From NCBI GenBank assembly GCA_017416705.1, contig JAFQBG010000010.1, forward strand, positions 62,001-126,000: a DNA stretch of 64,000 nt, given 5' to 3'. The stretch is from Bacteroidaceae bacterium (GTDB lineage Bacteria > Bacteroidota > Bacteroidia > Bacteroidales > Bacteroidaceae). Below are positions 54,470-62,561 of the stretch, piece after piece. Made by a program: the position numbers and the translations under genes. The number at the start of each line of letters is the position of its first letter. The stretch's first letter is position 1. A model generated the notes under the pieces. The model saw nothing but the letters and a program-made list of their open reading frames with translations. It made no database searches and was not told the origin of the DNA.

Positions 54470-55744
54470 ATGGCACTAAATAAAAAACTACTTACAATTT
54501 TAGCATTGTTTATGCTTTTCACCGGCATATCGGCCGATAATGGCATAAATTCGCCCTACTCGCGTTTTGGTATGGGAATATTGTCCGACCAAAATCTTGC
54601 CATCAACCGTCAGATGGGCGGTTTGGGCTACGCTATGTACGACAATCGTTATATCAACCTATTAAACCCGGCAGCCATTGCGCATGTGGACACACTCACC
54701 ATGTTGTTCGAAGCCGGTTTCTCGTTGCAAAATGTCAATTTCAAGGAGAATAGTAAAAAAATAAATGCCCATAATGGCAGTTTCGACTATATCGCCATGG
54801 AATATCGCATACGCAAGGGGTTGGGAATGAGCATTGGTTTCCTGCCATACTCCAATGTTGGATATTCGTTCAGCAATCGCGAGGTCAACATAAATTCAAG
54901 CACCAACAACAACGTATCGAGCACCAACAGCTACAACGGTACCGGTGGCATCTACCAGCCATACGTGGCCCTTGGTTGGGTTCCATTCAAGAATTTCTCG
55001 ATAGGTGTCATGGGTTCTTATATCTATGGCGACATAAGCCACAATGTGGCAACAACGTTCGACGACGCAAACATCCGTAGCCGCATACGCAACTACACAA
55101 TAGATGTATCGAGCTACAAATTGGATTTCGGTGTACAGTATGACATACCGATGAAAAAAGGCAACATGCTCACCTTGGGAGCAATATACTCAATGGGGCA
55201 CGACCTGAATGCCGAAGCAAGGATAATTGACATGACGTCGCAAAACAGCGTATTGCAGTCGTCGGACACCACAAACATAAACGATGGCTTCAAACTCCCG
55301 CACACATTCGGATTTGGTGCCGTTTACAAATACAAGAATAACTGGAAATTCGGTGCCGACTACACCTATCAGTCGTGGGGTTCCTCGGACTTCTTTGGCG
55401 AAAACAAGGGAGTGAACCGCAGCAAGGTATCATTAGGCATGGAATATGCTCCCGACAATATGTTTGCAAAATTCTTCAAAAGAATATCATATCGTGCAGG
55501 ACTATATTATGCGCAACCCTACACACAAGTGAACGGCGACAAAGGATGCGAAGAATACGGAGTAAGTGCCGGTTTCTCCATACCTATTATAAACAAATAC
55601 AACAACCGCTCACACCTGCACATATCGGGACAATGCATACGCATGGAACCAAAGAATTCGGGTGCAATAGCCGAGACATATCTCAGAATAAATGTCGGCA
55701 TCACATTCAACGAAAGCTGGTTCACAAAAATGAAAGTAGAATAA
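54470..55744 (+). CDS. Outer-membrane beta-barrel protein of unknown role
   Basis: This 424-residue protein has a signal peptide (LLTILALFMLFTGISADNG). Next come INSPYSRFGMGILSDQNLAI and QMGGLGYAMYDNRYINLLNP, a pattern seen in FadL/PorV-like barrels. Alternating amphipathic strands run to a C-terminal ETYLRINVGITFNESWFTKM. It lies two bases after coaX, in the conserved Bacteroidota gene order coaX-barrel-TPR-lptC. The substrate is unknown; a link to envelope assembly is inferred from its neighbours. Confidence 0.82.
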   Translation: MALNKKLLTILALFMLFTGISADNGINSPYSRFGMGILSDQNLAINRQMGGLGYAMYDNRYINLLNPAAIAHVDTLTMLFEAGFSLQNVNFKENSKKINAHNGSFDYIAMEYRIRKGLGMSIGFLPYSNVGYSFSNREVNINSSTNNNVSSTNSYNGTGGIYQPYVALGWVPFKNFSIGVMGSYIYGDISHNVATTFDDANIRSRIRNYTIDVSSYKLDFGVQYDIPMKKGNMLTLGAIYSMGHDLNAEARIIDMTSQNSVLQSSDTTNINDGFKLPHTFGFGAVYKYKNNWKFGADYTYQSWGSSDFFGENKGVNRSKVSLGMEYAPDNMFAKFFKRISYRAGLYYAQPYTQVNGDKGCEEYGVSAGFSIPIINKYNNRSHLHISGQCIRMEPKNSGAIAETYLRINVGITFNESWFTKMKVE

Positions 55745-55773
55745 TGTAAATATTTAAAATAAAATCCGATAAT

Positions 55774-57204
55774 ATGAAAAAAATTATTTCAGCATTTCTT
55801 TTTACGTTCGCGGCACTTAGTGTCTCGGCACAAATCAACGGCATCGACAACGACAACCGTTTCGGTGTTGGGGAGGACAGCATCCACTGTATAGAACTTA
55901 TAAGCATCTGTAACACCAATGTAAAAAACAAAAGTTATACCGATGCCTATGTATCGTGGAAAGAACTTTTCAACAGATATCCCGTAGCACGTGTAGATAC
56001 ATACACCAACGGTATTAAAATTCTCAAAGGACTCATTGCAGAAGAGACCGACGAGCAAAAGAAACTCGACTATATAAACGAGTTGATGGCAGTTTATGAC
56101 CAACAGATAAAATACATCGACAAGTTGCAAGCCATCACCAAAACAAAAATCACTGCGGGTAACACCTTGGGTAAAAAAGCCCTTGACTACATAAAATTCA
56201 TGCCCGAAGCATCGCTCGACTCGGCATACGCAATGGTGTCACAGTCGGTGAGCATGGAAAAAGGTATGTCGGAGTACAATATCACACAACAACTCATGAA
56301 ACTGTCGGCACAAAAATACAAAAAAGACCCCGCAGGACATGGCGAGTCGGTGATACAAGACTACTTGGACGCATCGGTGTACATTGTCGATGTACTTGAC
56401 AAATACAACGAGCGTATAGCATTCTACACCAAGCGTTACGAGGAATTGCGCGACCCCAAAGACAGCGTACAAGCCGAGCAATATCGCAAGGCCATAAACG
56501 CAGCACGCATAGCACGTAGCAACATCGATGGCTATTTCATAAACAGCGGTGCGGCATCGTGCGACGACTTAGAAGCCATCTACGCTCCCAAAATCGAAGA
56601 GAACAAAGACAACATAGCATACCTGAACAAAGTAATTTCGCTCATGAGTATGCTTAAATGTACCAACCAAGACGCCTACCTCACCGCATCGGAGTATGCA
56701 TTGGCAATAGAGCCCACTGCAAAAGCAGCCATGGGTTGCGGTTACCGCTATTTCAAAAGAGGCGAGATAGAGAAAGCCATGGAATTCTTCGACCAAGCGA
56801 TAGAACTCGAACATAGTGTCACCAACAAGGCCGATATGTGCTACAAGGTTGGTGCCGTATATATGAACCTGAAAAAATACAGCAAGGCACGCGAATACGC
56901 TCGCAAAGCATTAGAGCTCAACCCGCAGTTTGGCGAGGCCTATATACTTATAGCACAATGCTATGCAGCTGCACCCAACTGGGGCAACGACAACGTACTG
57001 AACGGATGTACCTATTTTGCCGCAATAGACAAATTGCAACGCGCAAAAGCGGTCGATCCCACAGTGAAGGACGAGGCCAACAAACTAATAGCACAATACT
57101 CGAAATATACCCCCGCAAAGGACGAGTTGTTCATGAGAGGATATAACGAAGGTAAAAGCATAACCATCGGCGGTTGGATAAATGAGACAACAACAATTCG
57201 CTAA
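55774..57204 (+). CDS. Secreted tetratricopeptide-repeat protein
   Basis: This is a 476-residue protein with a signal peptide (MKKIISAFLFTFAALSVSAQ). The body is helical. The clearest TPR units are AAMGCGYRYFKRGEIEKAME (with FFDQAIELE) and YKVGAVYMNLKKYSKAREYA (with RKALELNPQFGEAYILIAQC), about residues 315-395. It is probably periplasmic and mediates protein contacts. The gene lies between the barrel gene and lptC and overlaps lptC by 23 bases. Confidence 0.85.
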   Translation: MKKIISAFLFTFAALSVSAQINGIDNDNRFGVGEDSIHCIELISICNTNVKNKSYTDAYVSWKELFNRYPVARVDTYTNGIKILKGLIAEETDEQKKLDYINELMAVYDQQIKYIDKLQAITKTKITAGNTLGKKALDYIKFMPEASLDSAYAMVSQSVSMEKGMSEYNITQQLMKLSAQKYKKDPAGHGESVIQDYLDASVYIVDVLDKYNERIAFYTKRYEELRDPKDSVQAEQYRKAINAARIARSNIDGYFINSGAASCDDLEAIYAPKIEENKDNIAYLNKVISLMSMLKCTNQDAYLTASEYALAIEPTAKAAMGCGYRYFKRGEIEKAMEFFDQAIELEHSVTNKADMCYKVGAVYMNLKKYSKAREYARKALELNPQFGEAYILIAQCYAAAPNWGNDNVLNGCTYFAAIDKLQRAKAVDPTVKDEANKLIAQYSKYTPAKDELFMRGYNEGKSITIGGWINETTTIR

Positions 57205-57766
57205 TAAAAAGCACACAAGCATCTGTACAACTATCGTTTTCCCAACGATAGTTGTACTATTTTTTCTTTTTGCATGTGACGAAAAGAAAAACAGTGTCAT
57301 ACAAAGCACTGTATCGCCCGACTCCATCGCATTTATGAGCACCTATGGAGTAAACACCCTCATAAGCGACTCGGGTCGCATAAGCTACCGCGTCGAAGCC
57401 GAGGAGTGGCACATGTACGACAAGCGCAATCCGCCGCACTGGGCATTCGAGAAAGGCATCTATCTCGAAAAATTCAACGACAGCCTGCAAGTAGAGACCA
57501 CACTGCGCAGCGACACCGCCTACTATTTCGACAAAATGGGGCTATGGAAGCTATTAGGCAATGTACAGATAAGCAACAGCAAAGGGGAAAAAATATTCAC
57601 CCACGAAATGTATTGGAGCAGCGACAGCGGACGCATATACTCCGATAAATACATAAAAATAGAACAACAAGACCAAGTGACAGAAGGCGTTGGTTTCTCA
57701 TCGAACCAAAATTTCACCAACTGGCAAATATTAAACACAACAGGAATATATCCGATAGAAGAATAA
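57182..57766 (+). CDS. lptC: LPS export periplasmic protein LptC
   Basis: This is a 194-residue protein with an N-terminal membrane segment ending FFLFACDEKK, a lipobox. The periplasmic part is the LptC/OstA-like beta-jelly roll: DSGRISYRVEAEEWHMYDKR, FEKGIYLEKFNDSLQVETTL, RSDTAYYFDKMGLWKLLGNV and IFTHEMYWSSDSGRIYSDKY. LptC receives lipopolysaccharide from the LptB2FG extractor and passes it along the LptA bridge. The start overlaps the TPR gene. The lipobox form differs from the E. coli transmembrane anchor but is common in Bacteroidota. Confidence 0.9.
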   Translation: MRQQQFANKKHTSICTTIVFPTIVVLFFLFACDEKKNSVIQSTVSPDSIAFMSTYGVNTLISDSGRISYRVEAEEWHMYDKRNPPHWAFEKGIYLEKFNDSLQVETTLRSDTAYYFDKMGLWKLLGNVQISNSKGEKIFTHEMYWSSDSGRIYSDKYIKIEQQDQVTEGVGFSSNQNFTNWQILNTTGIYPIEE

Positions 57767-57772
57767 CAAATC

Positions 57773-59038
57773 ATGGCAAGTACAATTCTTTTGCTCATAG
57801 TCGTAATATCATTCTCGGCCCTATTCTCGGGCATGGAGATAGCCTTTGTAGCCTCGAACCGCCTGCTTATGGAGATTGATATGAGCAATAAGAGCATAAC
57901 ATCATACGTAATAGACAAATTCTACTCCAACAGCAACAATTTCGTATCGAGCCTGTTGGTGGGTAATAATATCGTTCTGGTTATTTACGGTATATTAATG
58001 GCCGAACTGCTCAACGCCACCATCCTACCCTACATAACAGACTCGACATCGCTGCGTCTGTTTTTGGAGACACTCATATCGACAATAATAATAATACTCA
58101 CAGGAGAATTTGTACCCAAGGCGCTGTTTCGCATAAACCCCAACGGCACATTAAAGCGTTTCTCGCTGATAATGTATCCCATATACATTATTTTATATCC
58201 GTTGGCCCAATTTACCACATGGATTTCGTGCCTTATACTACGCATATTCAATATAAGAATAAACAAAGAGACACGCGACAACACATTCAGCAAGACAGAA
58301 CTCAACAGCCTGATACAAAGCAGCATACAGAACGCCAAAAAAGAGGAGGAGGAGATAGACAACGACGTCAGAATATTTCAGAACGCGCTCGATTTCTCCG
58401 ATATAAAAGTGCGCGACTGCTATATACCGCGAACCGAAATAGATGCAGTGGAGGTCACCACATCGATAGAAGAACTAAAATCGCTGTTCATAGAGTCGGG
58501 CCACTCCAAGATTATCGTTTACAAGGACAACATAGACAATATAATAGGATACATACACTCCTCGGAGCTATTCAGGAGCGAGAACAAATGGCAACAGAGA
58601 ATATGCAAAATGCCCATAGTCCCCGAGACACTGTCGGCACAAAAGCTAATGCGCACACTGATGCAGCAAAAAAAATCGCTTGCCGTTGTAGTTGATGAAT
58701 TTGGCGGAACATCGGGAATAATATCCTTGGAAGACCTATTGGAAGAGATAATAGGAGAAATAGAGGACGAACACGACAATACCAACCGCGTGGCACGCAA
58801 AACCGCCGACAACGAATACCTGCTATCGTGCCGTTTAGAGGTAGAAAAAATAAACGAGATGTTCGAGTTAGGAATACCCGAATCGGACGAATATCAAACA
58901 CTTGGCGGATACATATTGGCCCACCACCAACGTTTCCCGCAATTGAACGAGACCATAAACATAGGTAAATTTCAGATACAAACACTTAAAAAACGCAGCA
59001 TGAAGATTGAGTTAGTAAAATTAAGAGTAACAGAATAA
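57773..59038 (+). CDS. CNNM/CBS/CorC-domain membrane protein (GldE-like)
   Basis: This is a 421-residue protein. The CNNM (DUF21) membrane domain covers about residues 1-185 (FSALFSGMEIAFVASNRLLM, SLLVGNNIVLVIYGILMAEL, IILTGEFVPKALFRINPNGT). A CBS pair follows (about 200-330) with VRDCYIPRTEIDAVEVTTS and LAVVVDEFGGTSGIISLEDL. The CorC-type transporter-associated domain (about 345-421) ends the protein. Relatives move Mg2+ or Co2+; the Bacteroidota branch includes GldE. It follows lptC by six bases. Confidence 0.9.
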   Translation: MASTILLLIVVISFSALFSGMEIAFVASNRLLMEIDMSNKSITSYVIDKFYSNSNNFVSSLLVGNNIVLVIYGILMAELLNATILPYITDSTSLRLFLETLISTIIIILTGEFVPKALFRINPNGTLKRFSLIMYPIYIILYPLAQFTTWISCLILRIFNIRINKETRDNTFSKTELNSLIQSSIQNAKKEEEEIDNDVRIFQNALDFSDIKVRDCYIPRTEIDAVEVTTSIEELKSLFIESGHSKIIVYKDNIDNIIGYIHSSELFRSENKWQQRICKMPIVPETLSAQKLMRTLMQQKKSLAVVVDEFGGTSGIISLEDLLEEIIGEIEDEHDNTNRVARKTADNEYLLSCRLEVEKINEMFELGIPESDEYQTLGGYILAHHQRFPQLNETINIGKFQIQTLKKRSMKIELVKLRVTE

Positions 59039-59107
59039 GCTGTCTCTAAATTACATTTATAACTAACTTTTTTATCATAATATAATAGGATTTTAAAAGC
59101 GTTTTTG

Positions 59108-59115
59108 TATCTTTG
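59108..59115 (+). promoter_or_regulatory. Promoter -7 element of the PpiD-like gene
   Basis: TATCTTTG followed by CC matches the Bacteroidota -7 consensus and lies 53 bases before the ATG. No clear -33 box is seen. It suggests the foldase gene is also transcribed alone. Confidence 0.5.
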
Positions 59116-59168
59116 CCACGTTTGTACCGAACAATTTGAATAAATAAAACTAAAAAATTATAAAGATT

Positions 59169-61280
59169 ATGGCCACATTACAAAAACTGCGTAACGCAGG
59201 ACCTTTACTTGTTATTTTTGTAGGTGTCGCACTGCTTGCATTCGTTGCAGGCGATGCCCTAAGAATTTTTCAATCGCCTCAGGGTTCTCAGTCGGTAGGC
59301 TCCATCAATGGAAAAGAAATCACCGCAGTGGAATACCAAGATGTATATGAAAAATATGCCAACGCATACAAGATAATGAGCAACAACGCTCCTCAAACCG
59401 AGGAACAAGTAAACAACCTGAAAGACCAAGTTTGGAACAGCTATGTTTACTACAACATCATCAAGGAAGAAGCCGACAAAATAGGCTTAACCGTTACCGA
59501 CAAGGAGATAGTAGATATTGCCACAAAAGGCATACATCCTATTTTCAGACAGTTCCCCGTATTCTTCGACCGTCAACAGAACAAGTTCGATGTAGATGCT
59601 CTTAACCAATTCTTGGTCGAGTATGACAACAACAAAGAGAACCCCCAATATGTTCAACAGGCACAGCCCTTGTACGAATTATGGAAGTTCATGGAGAACG
59701 AATTGCGTCAAAGCGCACTTGTAGAGAAATACAACGCCTTGGTATCGGCATCGTTCATTTCCAACCCCGTTGTTGCACAAAACGTTTACGACGTAAACAA
59801 TGTTACATACGACATAGAATTAAAGGCATACCCCTACTCGGCCATTGCCGACTCCACAATAAAAGTGTCGGATGACGACATCAAAAAAGTGTACGAAGAG
59901 CAAAAAGAGCTTTACAAGAACAACGACGAAACACGTAGCATAAAATATGTAAGCCATCATATAACACCTGCTCAGAAAGACCGCGACGCACTACGCGAGG
60001 AGATGACAGCATATGCCGACACGCTAAGAGCAGGCAACACCGAGTATGCTACCATAGCACGCCTGTCGAACAGCGAATTCCCCTATTCGTCAATAGCATG
60101 GGCAAAAGATATTTACCCCGAGGAGGTACAATTGCGTTTGGATTCACTCAAAGAGAACGAGGTGAGCACAACCATCTACAACCAATCGGACGACTCATAC
60201 ACTGTAATAAAATTCATGGGTAAGAAAACAGTCCCCGACTCAATCCTATGCCGCATACTCCCCGTAGGCAAAGAAATTGCCGACAGCCTGCTCATAGAAT
60301 TAAAGAACGGTGCAGACTTCAAAGCCATGTCACAAAAATACAACAACGCCGTAAACGACTCGATATGGTACACATCGGCTATGTACGAGGGCATGCCTTT
60401 GGCAGGTGACGACGAAGTATTCACCAACGCGCTCATCAACGGCAAGAAAGGCGAGTACGCATGCTTCGAGCTTACCAACAACAAGGTTATATACCAAGTG
60501 ATAGACACCAAGTGTCCCGAGACAAAATACAACGCATTGGTAATAAAACGCACATCGCAGTTCAGCAAAGAGACCTACGACGAGGCCTACAACAAATTCA
60601 GCCAATTCGTAGCATCGTGCAAAACAGTCGAGGACCTCGAAAAGAATGCCGAGGAGTATGGCTACAACGTAGTACCCACCGGCAGAATAATGAACAGTTC
60701 GCATAACATAGCCAACATTGCCGACACACGCGACGCTATACGTTGGTTGTTCAACGAGGCCAAACTGAACGAAGTATCGCCCTTGTACGAATGTGGTCAG
60801 AACGACAATCTGCTTGTATTGGCACTCACCGAAGTAAACGAGAAAGGATACATGCCTTTGGAAAGCCGCAAATTCCTGTTCGAGAGAAAGGCTAAGAACA
60901 ATGAGAAAGCCGAGAAAATCATAGAGCAGATAAAAGGCAAGAACTTCGACGAGCTTGCAAGCGTTGCAAACATCAAGAGCGACAATGTCAAACGCATATC
61001 ATTCGATGCTCCTGCACGCATAAACATTACATCGGCTAACGAGCCTGCCATAAACGCAGCTGTCACCAGATTGCAAGTAAACGAGGTTAGCGAGCCCATA
61101 AAAGGCAACAACGCTGTATATGTCATAAAACTCATTGCAAAGAACAACAAGCCCGGCGAGTTCAACGCTGCAAGCCAACAAGAGACACTGAAAGCAGAGG
61201 CTCTTCGTGTAGCAGGCAACTACTATCGCGACTTGTACGAGAAAGCAAATGTAACCGACAACAGATACCTATACTTCTAA
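59169..61280 (+). CDS. PpiD/SurA-type peptidylprolyl isomerase
   Basis: This 703-residue protein is anchored in the inner membrane by one N-terminal helix (LLVIFVGVALLAFVAGDALR, about 14-33). SurA_N-type chaperone helices follow (GSINGKEITAVEYQDVYEKY, EADKIGLTVTDKEIVDIATK). At least one parvulin (PPIC) domain is seen from about residue 340 (SILCRILPVGKEIADSLLIE, LKNGADFKAMSQKYNNA). A further helical part completes the chaperone lobe. The MATLQKLRNAGPLLV start is typical of the Bacteroidota PpiD-like foldases that help outer-membrane proteins leave the Sec channel. A 34-base palindromic terminator follows. Confidence 0.9.
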   Translation: MATLQKLRNAGPLLVIFVGVALLAFVAGDALRIFQSPQGSQSVGSINGKEITAVEYQDVYEKYANAYKIMSNNAPQTEEQVNNLKDQVWNSYVYYNIIKEEADKIGLTVTDKEIVDIATKGIHPIFRQFPVFFDRQQNKFDVDALNQFLVEYDNNKENPQYVQQAQPLYELWKFMENELRQSALVEKYNALVSASFISNPVVAQNVYDVNNVTYDIELKAYPYSAIADSTIKVSDDDIKKVYEEQKELYKNNDETRSIKYVSHHITPAQKDRDALREEMTAYADTLRAGNTEYATIARLSNSEFPYSSIAWAKDIYPEEVQLRLDSLKENEVSTTIYNQSDDSYTVIKFMGKKTVPDSILCRILPVGKEIADSLLIELKNGADFKAMSQKYNNAVNDSIWYTSAMYEGMPLAGDDEVFTNALINGKKGEYACFELTNNKVIYQVIDTKCPETKYNALVIKRTSQFSKETYDEAYNKFSQFVASCKTVEDLEKNAEEYGYNVVPTGRIMNSSHNIANIADTRDAIRWLFNEAKLNEVSPLYECGQNDNLLVLALTEVNEKGYMPLESRKFLFERKAKNNEKAEKIIEQIKGKNFDELASVANIKSDNVKRISFDAPARINITSANEPAINAAVTRLQVNEVSEPIKGNNAVYVIKLIAKNNKPGEFNAASQQETLKAEALRVAGNYYRDLYEKANVTDNRYLYF

Positions 61281-61303
61281 TAGGAAGCTATATAAAACCC
61301 ACT

Positions 61304-61337
61304 AAACAAGCCTTGAAGCATGCTTCAAGGCTTGTTT
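61304..61337. terminator. Perfect 34-base palindrome terminating the PpiD-like gene
   Basis: The arms 61304-61320 and 61321-61337 are exact reverse complements, followed by a short AT-rich tail (tattatac). The palindrome begins 24 bases after the stop codon. Confidence 0.8.
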
Positions 61338-61364
61338 TATTATACAAAGTACAGGCTGGGAAGA

Positions 61365-61441
61365 AGAGTACAGAGTACAGATAATAGATAACAGAGTACA
61401 GAGTACAGATAATAGATAACAGGGTACAGAGTACAGATAAC
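61365..61441. repeat. 28-bp tandem repeat, about 2.7 copies
   Basis: Two identical 28-base units (61365-61392 and 61393-61420; beginning agagtacagagtacagataa) are followed by a shortened third. The unit itself contains the smaller repeat agagtac. Pieces of it recur at 62107-62127. It has no coding potential. Confidence 0.85.
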
Positions 61442-61594
61442 AGAGCAAATCAGTTAACTTCGTTGATTTTCGGCGGCGTTCGGCATAGTACAAATAAACT
61501 TGTCCTCTGCGCTCACTTGCACGAATTAAATTAATTTCGTTGATTTTCGGCTGCGCTCGTTGCAAAAACTCAAGCGAGCTTGGTTTTTACTCAC
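61442..61594. other. Non-coding stretch with duplicated 17-bp string
   Basis: The string cttcgttgattttcggc occurs near 61458 and again near 61543, within related surroundings that also repeat cacttgcacgaa. No open frame or RNA structure is convincing. It seems to be part of the same repeat-rich accretion as the 220-bp units that follow. Confidence 0.5.
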
Positions 61595-62101
61595 TTGCAC
61601 GAAAATTCTCCCTCGCCGGAGAGGGAGTGGCAGCGACGCAGTCGATGACGAGGGAGTGGAAACAAGAGGAAAAGCAGAAAGTAGAAAGAAAAAAGTAGAA
61701 ATAGCAAATTCGCTTGCTATGAATATCTGTCAACTCCCTCCGCAACGCGGAGCGTTGCTCGTCCCTCTTCAAAGCGGGACAATTATATTGTTTTGCTTTC
61801 CACCCACCAAACATTTGCACGAAAATTCTCCATCGCCGGAGAGGGAGTGGCAGCGACGCAGTCGATGACGAGGGAGTGGAAACAAGTGGAAAAGCAGAAA
61901 GTAGAAAGAAAAAAGTAGAAATAGCAAAATCGCGTGCTATGAGTATTAGTCAACTCCCTCCGCAACGCTCTGCGTTGCTCGTCCCTCTTCGAAGAGGGAC
62001 AATTATATAGTTTTGCATTCCACCCCACCAAACATTTGCACGAAAATTCTCCCTCGCCGGAGAGGGAGTGGCAGCGACGCAGTCGATGACGAGGGAGTGG
62101 A
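61595..62101. repeat. 220-bp tandem repeat, about 2.3 copies
   Basis: Units start at 61595, 61815 and 62036, each with ttgcacgaaaattctcc; the third stops at about 62101. The period is 220-221 bases. Each unit contains hairpin-forming parts: CTCCCTC/GAGGGAG near the start and GCAACGC/GCGTTGC in the second half. The loop of the latter changes (gga to tct) while the stem is kept. Another hairpin around gtccctcttc is imperfect in unit 1 and perfect in unit 2. The open frames within are unlike known proteins, so the units are judged non-coding. Confidence 0.85.
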
Positions 62102-62245
62102 AAAAGATAACAGATAACAGAGTACAGTGCAAAACCGAAAATTCCATTTGCCATGCAATTTAAAATTTTTCTTTTACAGATTGAGTAAATTTTTGCATAG
62201 CCCCCCTGAATTTGTAGGTGAGCCCCCTCCCCTGCCCTATATGCA

Positions 62246-62278
62246 CAAAAAAAAAGCGAGCAACGTTGTTGCTCGCTT
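62246..62278 (-). terminator. Terminator of the tRNA-Asn gene
   Basis: On the minus strand AAGCGAGCAAC pairs with GTTGCTCGCTT across a 3-base loop, followed by a run of T (the plus-strand A-tract at 62247-62255). It begins right after the tRNA 3' end. Confidence 0.82.
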
Positions 62279-62280
62279 CG

Positions 62281-62354
62281 CTCTTCAAGTAGGACTTGAA
62301 CCTACGACCCCCTGATTAACAGTCAGGTGCTCTAACCAACTGAGCTATTGAAGA
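62281..62354 (-). tRNA. tRNA-Asn (anticodon GTT)
   Basis: This is a 74-base cloverleaf on the minus strand. The acceptor arms are TCTTCAA and TTGAAGA with G as discriminator. The D-arm region is GCTCAGTTGGTTAGAGC, the anticodon stem-loop is CCTGA-CTGTTAA-TCAGG with GTT, and the T-arm is GTAGG-TTCAAGT-CCTAC. The CCA end is not encoded. It is transcribed divergently from the S41 peptidase gene. Confidence 0.96.
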
Positions 62355-62383
62355 ATTTTTCAATCCCTTTCTGATTGACGATG

Positions 62384-62415
62384 CAAAGGTAAGACGTTTT
62401 TTTTTACTGTGCAAA
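62384..62415 (-). promoter_or_regulatory. Promoter of tRNA-Asn
   Basis: On the minus strand TTTG (62415-62412), 20 bases, then TACCTTTG (62391-62384) followed by C match the Bacteroidota consensus. The tRNA begins 30 bases after the -7 element. Confidence 0.8.
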
Positions 62416-62527
62416 CAAAAACATCTTTTTTTTCAAAAAAAATTAAAAAAATTCTGCAAACAGATAAAACTTCGTTGTTTTAGGTTAAAATAAATGCCAT
62501 TAGGGCTGTTATAAAGAGCAAATGATG

Positions 62528-62535
62528 TATCTTCG
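62528..62535 (+). promoter_or_regulatory. Possible promoter -7 element of the S41 peptidase gene
   Basis: TATCTTCG (one mismatch to TAnnTTTG) lies 26 bases before the ATG at 62562. No good -33 box was found, so this is tentative. Confidence 0.4.
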
Positions 62536-62561
62536 CGCTGTGAAACAAAATATAAACCACC

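Noticed and set aside
61365-61441. CRISPR array
   Set aside because: The 28-bp units are directly adjacent with no unique spacers, and no cas genes are present.
61560-62154. Open frames in the 220-bp repeats
   Set aside because: The frames follow the repeat period, occur on both strands and encode unlike peptides. The conserved feature is base pairing, not protein.
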